From: Xiphydria camelus | Lineage: Eukaryota > Arthropoda > Insecta > Hymenoptera > Xiphydriidae | Direction: 5' to 3' | Assembly (NCBI GenBank): GCA_963678675.1 | Contig: OY783197.1 | Location: forward strand, 5,800,400-5,864,399 | Length of the DNA stretch: 64,000 bases | Shown: positions 10,950-20,946 of the stretch, piece by piece | Layout: each line of letters opens with the position of its first letter | Position numbering within the stretch: position 1 is the stretch's first letter | The notes under the pieces: generated by a model | Told to the model about the DNA's origin: nothing | The model's database searches: none | Seen by the model: only the letters and a program-made list of their open reading frames with translations | Translations under genes and position numbers: made by a program

Positions 10950-11204
10950 TTTTACGTGCTGTCATCGAAATAGTTAGTGAATCAATTCTTCACGAATTGG
11001 CTAAAGAACAAAGAAAGAAGGAGAAGAAGAAGGAAAGGAAAGAACGTGAATGTTGGGTTCGCGGATGGATTTCTCGACGTAAAATATTGGGTGCTTCGGA
11101 TAGGTATTTTATTGATGGAATTGAGGTCAGAAGATCCAGATTATTTTAGAAAACGTTTAAGAATGACTACAGATCAGTTTGAGACTTTACTACGTAACCG
11201 ATGA
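10950..11204 (+). pseudogene. Harbinger transposase N-terminal fragment, frameshifted
   Basis: One frame gives ECWVRGWISRRKILGASDRY and the next frame continues LLMELRSEDPDYFRKRLRMT then TDQFETLL. Together these follow the typical Harbinger N-terminus (WVRPW...R...G....L..EL..ED...F..F.RM....F..LL). A frameshift near 11105 separates them and the DDE domain is absent. Confidence 0.6.
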
Positions 11205-11221
11205 ATAATGGCACATTCCTA

Positions 11222-11340
11222 GTATCGCAAGAAGGGGTCGGGTTGTTTTGGAGGAATGGTTCGACCCCCATTACCTGGAAACGCCAGGGTGTTAAGTCGG
11301 TGTCCGCGAGACGACCTGTGTGTACGGGTGCCGACTATAG
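11222..11340. other. Paired stem-loop motif, copy B
   Basis: AGGGGTCGGG...CGACCCCC, then ACCTGG-AAACG-CCAGGGT, then GCCGACTATAGTCGGC. The first two stems correspond to copy A at 8505-8575. GGTTCGACCCC resembles a pol III B box, but no tRNA cloverleaf can be folded here. Confidence 0.35.
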
Positions 11341-12613
11341 TCGGCGTTCGCGAAACTTAATAATAACTTAATATTCATACAATATACTCATTTTCATGTT
11401 TTTCATATAATACGATGAAATAGTTGTTATGTAGCTCTTAAAAAAGTGTACATACAAGACAATTACAAAGTGGCGTCAAAAGACGTAAGTCCGAACGTCA
11501 GACTACCGAAGACTACTGACACGTCGCGACGTGTAAAATGCACACTTCGCGGCGCGGTGCCCCGTTCAGTGACGTCACTTTAGCGGAGCTGGCTGCCGTA
11601 ATTAAAGGGTTAAAAAGCGGTCAGCCATAGGAAACAAAATGAATGTACCACCACTCCTTTCAGAATTTGCTATCTTTGTGGCCTCCCTGTTATATGTGGT
11701 TCGTAAATTTTTCATCTTCAATTTAAACTTTCCTACTGATATGGAAAGATGCATTTCTTGAATAATAGACTTGAGGGCCGCTGAACGAACATCATTTCTC
11801 CTATAATCTGGTTCTCTTGGATTCTATAAGCATGGGTGCCTTTTATAGCATTCCAAAAAGAGCATGGTATTATTTTTATCCATACTTAATTTATGCAACC
11901 CAACGATCTGTACAGCCAAAAGTCGCACGGCCAAAAGTTGGAAGACTACCAACTTTGGCGTTTTCGATTTTAGTCACCTTCTGTGTGCAGTCGATTTGCC
12001 ATTTACATGGTCGATTTTCGCCGTGCGGGCCTAGTCGTGCGGCGGAAATCGACCCGTGGAAAGCCTAAAGTTGGCGTTTTCGATTTCAGTCGCCTTCTGG
12101 GCAGTCGATTTGCTATTTACACGGTCGATTTTCGCCGTGTGGCCTAGTCGCGCGGCGAAAATCGACCCGTCTAAACGCCCCCTTAGATTTCATATTTCTT
12201 TTAATCATTACGAAAAAGAATTTGGAAAGTCTCTGTAAGAATGAAAGGAATGGTAAAGCGAAGATTATCTGTTTCTATGTATTCAAGTTCTTAGGGTTTA
12301 TTATTTTATTTGTATTAAATTTTTGTCAATAAAAGCTGAGTAAAAAAAGATCATGCCTAATTTATTTCTTTGTCCCATTCAAAACGTGGTCTTGTCCCAT
12401 TCAAAGCATGGGTGTTGTGAATGGGACATTAGTTTTAATTGGAAAAGAAACGTGTTAATTTTTTTGTATTGAAATTAATAATATTCTGCGTAAGCTTCAA
12501 TTATTATTCACGGTTCAAAATAAACTGGTAGAAACCCAGATCATTTCCTATAAAAATGAGAAAAATATAGCTCATATCAAAAAAGTGTCACATTCATACC
12601 ACTTCTCCCCTAC

Positions 12614-13620
12614 TATTTCAGTATTCAACGAATATTGGACGTATATACACGCAATTTTCTTGTTTGAAAAACATACATAAATATGTATCACGTACAGTGA
12701 CATTATATCGAATGTTTTAATACCTACTCCGTTTACCAATTGAAGAAATGATATGGAAAAATAAAAGTCTTGTTGAATAGTTGAAATGTAATGTACATTT
12801 TATAATACGTATGAAATATATGCATGTAATACTTATTTTCTAAGGTTATACGTCATTTCATTATTTTTAACTTGCATAACTATCGTTACACTTATAGAAG
12901 AACGATACAACTTAAAAATGAATAATTTTCTATATCACGGTTTAAAGATTTAATGTTGTGTTTACTTTCTAATACTAATTTTTTTAACATTGTAGACAAA
13001 TGAAATACTTTTATTATGGTTTAATGCCACAATGTATTGTAGTTGGTTGGTAATGTGAGATTTATTCTTGGGTTGATAAACTTTTGATTTGATAATGTTT
13101 TGAGTTGTGACATTCTTCTATAAAAGGAGCGATAAGTTGATGAATATACGTATAAAATGTGTACTGTGTGCATTCCACATCACTTCAGCTGCTCGAAAAA
13201 TGAAAGTAGGTATTTCAAAAAATGTCTAATAATCAAGTTATACGAATACAATAATTCTACTAAATCTCACACCAATCCTTCGATAAATTATTTTTGAAAT
13301 TAAGGACCAAGCTCTATATTGGGAGTATCTTTTTTTTCTTCATGGTTGATAAGTAAAAAGAAAGTTTATAAAGTTATATTATGGAACTCACAGTCGTTTG
13401 ACAGCGTTTTTATAAAAGAGAAAATAATAAATTTGCTATATCTCTCAAATGACTGGGAATTCTATGTGTAATTTTATAAAAATTTTTTTTATTTATCGAA
13501 TATTAAGAAAAATAGTTACGCTAAACCCACCCAGCTATTGGACACTTAAGCATTTTAAAACATTCGAGAGACCGTGTTAAAGATATTTTTCTACCTAGAG
13601 ATATGAGTGATGGCTTGTTT
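12614..13620. other. AT-rich, no gene recognised
   Basis: Strongly AT-rich with only short frames. I see no repeat or coding feature I can support. Confidence 0.5.
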
Positions 13621-13722
13621 TAACACATTCGTCGCCCAACGCGATTCGGTTGAGTTTCTCACGGGGCCCAAATCTGACTACTGCACTATGGGCGGAAACG
13701 CCGAAAAGTTAACGGATTAACC

Positions 13723-13980
13723 TGAATTCGGGTACCCGGGGGTTTTCGAGGTCGCTGATTACGAATTAGAGGCCAGAATTGCAAAATTTGTAGATGGCGC
13801 CACAATACGACGCATGCGCGTATCATTTCTAGACGTAAAATTGAGTCATTGTTTTGAATTCGGGTATCCTAGGGTTTTTGGGGTCGCTAATTACGAATCC
13901 GAGGCCAGAATTGTCAAATTCGTAGATGGCGCCGCAATACGGCGCATGCGCCGTATCGTGGCGCCATCTAGGAATTTTGC
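13723..13980. repeat. Direct repeat ending in a CpG-rich palindrome
   Basis: A ~97-bp unit starting GAATTCGGGTA.CC..GGGTTTT (13723 and 13856) is present twice. The second copy runs into its own inverted continuation. GATGGCGCC.CAATACGGCG at 13925 is mirrored by CGCCGTAT.GTGGCGCCATC to 13968, centred on CATG. Confidence 0.7.
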
Positions 13981-14010
13981 AATTTTAACTGCAATTTTGT
14001 AATTGTTTAA

Positions 14011-14164
14011 CACGTTGATTGTCTCCATAAGGAATTTTTCCATCCCACGACGTTCAAAAATGAAATCACCATGCATACGGCAATGGCAAATGAATCACAT
14101 GTCTCATGGACGTACAGCGCCGTTTCTGTATGAATCATATGTGACTCATGGGACAGTCAACGTG
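14011..14164. mobile_element. TTAA-flanked MITE (piggyBac type)
   Basis: TTAA at 14007-14010 and 14165-14168 flanks inverted ends CACGTTGATTGTC / GACAGTCAACGTG. The TTAA duplication and short inverted ends are those of piggyBac-superfamily MITEs. The ends differ from those of the piggyBac element at 20947-24392. Confidence 0.7.
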
Positions 14165-14479
14165 TTAATATAAAATGAACCAATGCTCATCCCAACTTTA
14201 TTTCGGGCTCAATATTTTCCTAATACATCAAGAAATTCATGGTTAAAATTTCGTTAAAAACAAAAATGGCGTAATTCAGATAATTAAATATTTGTAAAAT
14301 AACCTATTTTTTCTCATATTCGCTTGTTTGGAAATGATATCAATTTTGTTCTACTAAGTTCAGGTTATAAAGAGCGTTTTTTGTATAAGGCATTTTTTTC
14401 TTAGAGTTCATTTAGTAGGAGAAAATTGGGAATCACAAGATTAGAAAATATGGGAAATTTCAATAAATGATAGGACTTT

Positions 14480-14750
14480 AGATGATAAATGAAAGCTCTT
14501 TAAAAATGCTTTAAACAACATACAATTTTGGTGAAATTCTTTCTCGATTTGCGCGAAAACTACTCTGAAACAGAGAATGCCGCAAGAATGTCGCAAAATT
14601 TCAAAAACAACATTTGAAAAAGTTCGAGAGGAATTTCAAAATAAGTTATATTTTTGTCTTGCTAACAATGGAAATCATTTCGAAAATTTATTGTCACGTA
14701 ATTAACCTTTAATAAATAAATTGACAAAACTTACTTCTATCAGTTTCTTA
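14480..14750. mobile_element. Remnant of the mariner-type element seen at 56031-56870
   Basis: AAGCTCTTTAAAAATGCTTT, TTTCTCGATTTGCGCGAAAA, CAAGAATGTCGCAAAATTTC and GGAAATCATTTCGAAAATTT all recur in the 56 kb element in the same order. This copy is degraded and lacks its outer ends. Confidence 0.6.
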
Positions 14751-15305
14751 TATTATATATATATACAATATATTCGAAACAATAATGCCGTGAAAGAAAG
14801 ACCTTTGAGTGTGTAGGTTCTAATAATTTATTATAATAGTGCTTTTGTATACATAATATGAAACGTACATACACAATACTTTTGAATAAAGATATTGTAA
14901 TTCTTCTCTCAGTGTGGATATATTATGTTGTAATTATTACGACAGTCTATTCCCCGTGTAGATAAAATCTTTTATCTTTTCTGGGTAAATTGACGGGGAG
15001 AAGATTGAATGCATAGATTCCCTTTTAGAGATGTTTCCCAGGCAATTACTTCCTTTCATAAGATACTAGGGAAACGAAGGGCGGTATCTATGCAATAAGT
15101 GAAGTTTACGTAAAAAATAATTCTCCTTGTATAAAATATAAGACTATCCGGAGTAATTTTTGATAATTCGATATTGATTTTATACACGGAAATAGTAGGT
15201 ACTTTTTAGAAGAAATAATTGATAAAGTTTTCATATTACGTAAATTATGTTCTTAGTGGGAGTAGGAATAAATCCCTAAAAATTTCCCATGTGGCCCATG
15301 TCCGC

Positions 15306-15861
15306 AACATCCCTTATTTTGCAAAAAACCACCCCCGGATGGTACATTGTGCCGGTTTTTCTCAATTTCCTCGTAAACTGTTGTTCAAACGTAAAAAATT
15401 TATAGAACAAAAAATGTTCGCCATTAAATTTTACACAAAAAATATTCTATAAGCATTTTAGCTAATCCTCTCTGAATTTCCGCAAATAACGTTTAAAGTT
15501 AGGTGTAGTTTTTAGCATGTAAAATGTGGTTTTAATTGTAGTGATTTTCATAGTTCTAGTGATATAATATCGCTATATAAGCATTATCTAAGTCAAATTA
15601 TAAAATTTGAAAGGGATTTTAGAGCATTATAACTATGCATTTAACGGCCTGTTAAAAACTACCCTTAATTTTAAACCTATTTTGCGAGAATTCAGTAAGG
15701 ATTAACTAACATATTTATATAACAGTTTTGGTGTAGAATATAATGGCGAATATTTTTGGTTCTATACATTTTTTACGTTTGAATAACGGTTTACGAGGAA
15801 ATTGAGAAAAACCGGCACAATGTACGATCCGGGGGTGGTTTTTTGCAAAATAAGGGATGTT
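15306..15861. mobile_element. Foldback (long inverted repeat) element
   Basis: The ends AACATCCCTTATTTTGCAAA and TTTGCAAAATAAGGGATGTT are inverted and complementarity continues inward for ~220 bp on each side. A short non-repeated centre lies at about 15535-15640. It is non-coding; the 77-codon frame at its left end is a translation of the arm. Confidence 0.75.
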
Positions 15862-16154
15862 CCAGACACTGGACAATTGGAAACTTTGTAGGGTTTTGTT
15901 CCTGATCCCATTAAGTAAATGTATACGTAATATGAAAACTTTATAAATTATTTATCCTATTCCATGTTTATATATTTAATTTACGTGTACCTACTATTTG
16001 TATTTTCTGTCATTTCATTATAATACTTACCTATAGTAACGTTGAATGTTACAGGTTTGCCGTGGAAACCTGTAGTATTAGAATCACCCGATTTTCAAAA
16101 AGCAGACGATAAGGAGGTGTTTTATATCATTTCTTTTGGGGGAAAGTAAAGACT

Positions 16155-16478
16155 TTGGTTAAAGGTGCAACAGAGAGGGAGCAATACTTAAATAAATGCG
16201 GTTTTAGACTAGAGGAGATAGAGGAGGGGGACGGGGAGAATATAGGAGGAATAATATGTGAGAAGGAAAGGACGGTGCAGTTGCAACAACAGTCCAGTAA
16301 AATTGCTAAAACACGTTACTGCGAAAGGTACAAGGAGATAGTAATGGAAGATCTGCCCGGGTATCTGTTAAGTAGCGGAAAGAATGGAAGCCAAAAATTG
16401 ATTGCGAGAGCAAGATGCGGGAATTTAGATGAGACAAGGAAACACTGGATACAGAGAGAAGATAAGAGATGTGTAATA
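16155..16478 (+). pseudogene. Non-LTR retrotransposon ORF2 C-terminal fragment
   Basis: The frame carries QSSKIAKTRYCERYKEIVM and LPGYLLSSGKN, then IARARCGNLDETRKHWIQRE and DKRCVI. This is the order found in the C-terminal tail of insect I/Jockey-like LINE proteins (RYN..Y......P.YL......I.R.RCGN......YW......CR.C). The RT and endonuclease are missing. The fragment is cut at RCVI by the transposon starting at 16477; across that insertion the next codon would restore a Cys, consistent with the C..C motif. Confidence 0.6.
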
Positions 16479-19400
16479 TGGGACATTCTTTTACAAATCA
16501 TATACCTTTTTTGACTTGACAATTTTGATTGGTCCCAAAATTTTTTTTTAGAGTCTATACTGAAAATAAATAGACACGTATACGAGGTTTTTGTTCAAAA
16601 AAATTTTTTCTCGAAAATATGACCATTGTGAATTTCAGTGCTTCATCCAATTCTGTGTTACATGTAAAATTCATTATCTCTGGTTCTATTAATGATATCG
16701 TTGATTTTTTTTTCATTTAAAAGGTAGTAATATCAGCTTTCAGTCACGTGAATATTGTACTTCTCCAACTTGAGGTCCTTGGAAATAATAACAATTTAAT
16801 TGTTTAAATAATATTATCATAATATTAACCACAACGAAATCGATTGAAAAAATTACTATCGTATTCGTAATGTTTTTAGCTACAAAAGCCTTCTTTCAGA
16901 AAGATGGGACCGTTACTAGTTTAAGAGTGAGAAAATAATTTCAACTGCGCTTCACGTTGCGCGGGCAGCGCGCTCAAGTACTGAGCACATAAAGTTTTAT
17001 TAGAGTGACTGTCACGTTGGCGTAAATTTTGTCTTTCGAAATCATGATTTATGGGTGTTTTAACTAATAAAAAAACTTAGTCAAGCATATGTGTTGGGTA
17101 TAAACATGTGTTCAGCAATTGTTTAAATTTTACTGAACGTTCCCATGCGATTCAACCTGAAAACGTAAAAAGGCTAACTTCAAAAAGTATACGTTCATTC
17201 CACTGTTTCATGCCTGTACAATAGTATTTTATACAAACGAAGTACACACCATTAATATAAATACAATGAAATCTAGGCGAATAAATCCTATAAATCCTGT
17301 ATCGAGAGATAACTTATTTCTAAAACTATATATAATAGTAAGACTCTACTGATTGAAAATTCAATAGTGCCATTTGAATTCAAAGACCGAAAGATTATTG
17401 AAGAAATGATATTAATTACGATACCCCGTCACACAACGTTATAAGTTCCTTCTTTCGCTAGAATGTTGTACAAGAATACTATACGTTCATGTAATACTTG
17501 ACAGAATGTACAATAGTACATAATTATTTTATGATTGTCACTTCAGTGAAATGTTCCTGTGAAGAAAAATGTTTTGCTTTTGCTTTTTTTTGTGTGATAG
17601 GTATGACGCAATGGTATGACAACGTTCCTTTCACTGTTGCAGCTTTTTGAAATCTTGTTTGTAATTTCTTTTCTTCTTCGTCATACTCTTTACTTTCGAC
17701 AAATTCTAATGAAATATTAGGAAGAGCTCCAGTTGCCCACTGGAATAACTCTTTTGGAGTTTGAATTGGATTTCCCACTTTTTGGAGGCTTGTTCTGGCA
17801 GCTAACCTTTTCAATGTCCCTCCTAAGCCGTCGCATGCACCTTTGCCGTAGGACGTTGGAAAGAAGTGCCACTCTGCTGCTATGCCAAAGTCTTATTCAT
17901 GATGAATGAGATTGGCAAAATTTTTTCTATTCTTATATTGAGCACTCGCCCCATCAGAAAAATAAATAAGTTTGTTGACTTTACTCAAGTTTGTTTTCAA
18001 AAAATTTATCAAATGTTTTTGGAACACGTAAACTGCCACTGTATCGTGGTGCAAGCAGTCTGAAATTATTACAAAACTTTTCATTTTTACTTCGAAATTA
18101 TGCTTGTAGTAGATGGCAAATGGGTGAACTGTGGCTTGATTATTATTCCAGTGAATGCCTTGCACTGAATCTTGAATAACAAAAGCGTAATTTTCAGAAA
18201 AATCACACAAAACAATACATTCACCTTCAACAAGTTCTTCCTTTTTAGTACTAAAAAAAGATTTTGCTTTTTGACGAGAAATGAATGAAGAAGCAATTTT
18301 TCTAAACCGATCTTTAATTTGTCCAAGTATTCATCTACTGGGGATATTAAAATTTGCAAAGATGCTCTGTCAACATTTGTCCACTGTGTGTAAGTGATTT
18401 CTTCAATATCATTTTGATTGAAAATGCTTTCCAATTCATCAATAACATTTTGTGCACTGGGACATGCAGTACACTTTCTAAAGTAGCAATCGGATTCTGC
18501 GTCAGAGCAAATCATCCTTTTCAAGCAATCGTGATAAGTTTTTATAGGATTCAGGGTTTCAGCTGTGAGGTGTTTTATATTAGGCCCTTCAAGTAATAAT
18601 TTTACATTTTCATGAATACCACAAACACATACAGAATGTGTACCACTTGCACCTGCTAACACGCAATGTTTCGGGCGCAAAGATGCAAATTTTGAAAAAC
18701 TGCACTTCACAATTCAGGAAATTTTTCAGTATATAATTGATAAATTTCTCTCAAATTTAATAACAGTAATCTTTTCTGTACATGAATGCGTTGGCCATTT
18801 TTCTTCACAGAAATGAAATCCTTTTTACCTGGCATCATTCGGCTATTCTCATCAAGCTCATAAAAACTAATGACTGAATCGATTACATGTTTTTCTAAGC
18901 ACGGATGGCTTTTAGGAGAAGGTGTACATAAAATACCTATTTCATTCGCAGTTTTTTTTGCTACAGTGATCATGTGAGTTGTGGCGGCAGGAAAATGTTG
19001 TGCGATTTTTCTAAAAGACCAGTCTTTGAAAATAGTTAAAATTCTAATTTTTGTTTCACGTTCTTCAGTAGTATCGAATGTGTCTTTCAAAATTTGCAGA
19101 ACATTATTCCCATCACTCTCCTCTACACTAACATCATTCACATTACTAGCACCGTCAAATATTTTTCGAGACATCGCCTCGGAAATTTTTTTAACTTTTT
19201 CAGAAGAATAGCGCTTCCGAGAAATGAGTGCCTTTTTAATAGGTGAAGTACCGATCAAAATTAGACCTTTGTTCATTGCGTCTATTGCTTCGGAAATTAC
19301 TTCTTTATCCTCTTCATACGGTGCAGGACTCGTTGAGCTAAAGGCTTTTTCCACTTCATCGTCAGTCGAAGCTTTAGGGTCAATATCATCAATTTCTTGA

Positions 19401-20457
19401 TACTGCGCGAAATATATATATTTACATTGCAAAACATTCGTAACAGTATAAATCACAAGATATATAAATTATCTATTCTTCAACAAAAAATGAATAAATT
19501 GAAGCAAAAAAGTATATATTTAAATGTTTTAGAATTTAAATACAAATAAAAAATATAATTAATCCATGAATTTCGTTTACTGAAATTAAATGTAGTGATA
19601 AGTACCTGATAACCTGTTCTGGCTTCATTTTCGATTTCGGTGTTCTGACGCGATTCCGGCAATTTCTTACGGCACATATCACAAATTCTTTGCTCAAGAG
19701 ACTCTTCCGTTACGGGCTTATTTAATGCTAATAAATATTCTCTCCGTACTTTCCTGAGACTTTTGATGTTTTTTATTTTCGGATGAGGAGATAAACCAAA
19801 AGGATTAAAGCATCTATCCTTTCGAATTTTTTGTAGTACCGATGATAGTGGTGGTACTGACATTTTCTCTCGTGTAAATTTCTCTAACTTGATTTTTCTT
19901 ACTCACTTTTAGAAATAAAAAGGCTGAAAAGGAAGATGCGAGGGAAGATGTGTGGCCGTACTACGCTTTTTCCGAAGTGAACTGCGTGAGCAGTTCGAGA
20001 CTGAATATTCATACACGCTCCAGCACGTTTCAACTCGTCGCGCGCTGCCCGCGCAACGTGAAGCGCAGTTGAAATTATTTTCTCACTCTTAAACTAGTAA
20101 CGGTCCCATCTTTCTGAAAGAAGGCTTTTGTAGCTAAAAACATTACGAATACGATAGTAATTTTTTCAATCGATTTCGTTGTGGTTAACATTATGATAAT
20201 ATTATTTAAAGAATTAAATTGTTATTATTTCCAAGGTACTCAAGTTGGAGAAGTACAATATTCACGTGACTGAAAGCTGATATTACTACCTTTTAAATGA
20301 AAAAAAAAATCAACGGTATCATTAATAGAACCAGAGATAATGAATTTTACATGTAACACAGAATTGGATGAAGCACTGAAATTCACAATGGTCATATTTT
20401 CGAGAAAAAATTTTTCGGGTTCAAATCCGTACGATTTGTAAAAGAATGTCCCATATG
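16477..20457. mobile_element. 4-kb DNA transposon with ~420-500 bp terminal inverted repeats
   Basis: GGGACATTCTTTTACAAATC at 16480 is inverted at 20435-20454. Inside, 16600-16973 and 20039-20420 are near-identical inverted copies, ending at GCGCGGGCAGCGCGC. ATAT flanks both ends and may be a 4-bp duplication; the shorter TAT or TA cannot be excluded because the site is self-complementary. It carries a split, damaged DDE-type transposase gene on the - strand (17524-19863). Confidence 0.8.
17524..19863 (-). pseudogene. DDE transposase-like gene, two exons, broken
   Basis: Exon 1 (19606-19863) starts MSVPPLSSVLQKI and contains a C..C motif (CDMCRKK). It joins in phase through a GT..AG intron (19405-19605) to YQEIDDIDPKA. 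The protein then has a helix-turn-helix-like stretch (IFKDWSFRKIAQHFPAATTH), GASGTHSVCVCGIHEN, a cysteine cluster (CYFRKCTACP), DFSENYAFVIQD, WNNNQATVHPF, YFSDGASAQYKN and a GKGACDGLGG..KRLAAR block. Damage: a frameshift at about 18708, another near 18290, and a TAA at 17890-17892. I recall the same motif series in uncharacterised insect and cnidarian transposon proteins, but cannot name the superfamily. DFSENY and YFSDG are probable catalytic aspartate motifs (inference). Confidence 0.7.
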
Positions 20458-20946
20458 TAGGTATAGGTACTAGGCCTCCATCTGATGACACCTGCCTGTA
20501 AGAGGACGAAATATTTTGATCAAAGTAATGGGGAAATTTGTATAACATATGGTCGTGAGTTATAGAAATTATCTGCTTGCACAAAGAATATTTCATTATG
20601 ATAGATAAGACTTATTTGTTGACTATATTATTAATTGGTTTTCTGTGAAATGTATATTCTTATTTTACAAAGATTGAAAATATAAGGTGACAATTTTCAA
20701 CGATTTATACTGTTTCTGCTTTAAAACTTCTGACAAAAGTTTCTTATATTTTAGAATTGGAAATCCATTGGGCGTTTGTTATCTAAGAAATTAGTAGAAT
20801 TATTCAATTTCCAGATTAAATAGTGTTTGTTTCCGAGTAGATGAATATTCAAGGTCATTAAAAAGTAGTGGTATCTACGTCTTAGATTGATTGGTATTTT
20901 TTATGTCAATAATTCCACTTTTTGAATTAGTAGGTTATGTTTTTAA
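20458..20946. other. AT-rich spacer between transposons
   Basis: No supported gene. The 118-codon - strand frame ending here runs mostly through the inverted repeat of the preceding element. Confidence 0.5.

Larger units (their letters stand above)
10800..12183 (+). mobile_element. PIF/Harbinger-type element, nested
   Basis: The ends AGGGGGCATTTACACGGGTC (10800) and GACCCGTCTAAACGCCCCC (ends 12183) are inverted, each followed inward by GATTTTCGCCG. TTA precedes the left end and follows the right end, fitting the 3-bp TWA duplication of Harbingers. The right end is duplicated in tandem (about 11950-12064 and 12066-12178, starting GGCGTTTTCGATTT). Transposase remnants are at 10950-11204. It sits inside the reading frame of the outer Tigger-like element. 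Confidence 0.65.
10165..12613. mobile_element. Tigger-like DNA transposon, decayed, host of a nested Harbinger
   Basis: The ends are inverted: GTAGGAGAGAAGTGCCATGA at 10165 matches the complement of 12586-12613 (GTAGGGGAGAAGTGGTATGA). The terminal motif ATGAATGGGACA is repeated internally at 10192, 10207, 10535 and 10558 and again near 12370-12430. A transposase C-terminal fragment is at 10562-10759. The Harbinger element at about 10800-12183 was inserted later. Confidence 0.55.

Noticed and set aside
11250..11275. GGTTCGACCCCC as a tRNA T-arm/B box
   Set aside because: No acceptor, D or anticodon stems can be paired around it, and the motif belongs to a repeated paired stem-loop.
13620..13725. 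Further TTAA-bounded MITE at 13620-13720
   Set aside because: TTAA occurs at both sides but the ends (CACATTCGTCG versus TCCGTTAACT) are not convincingly inverted.
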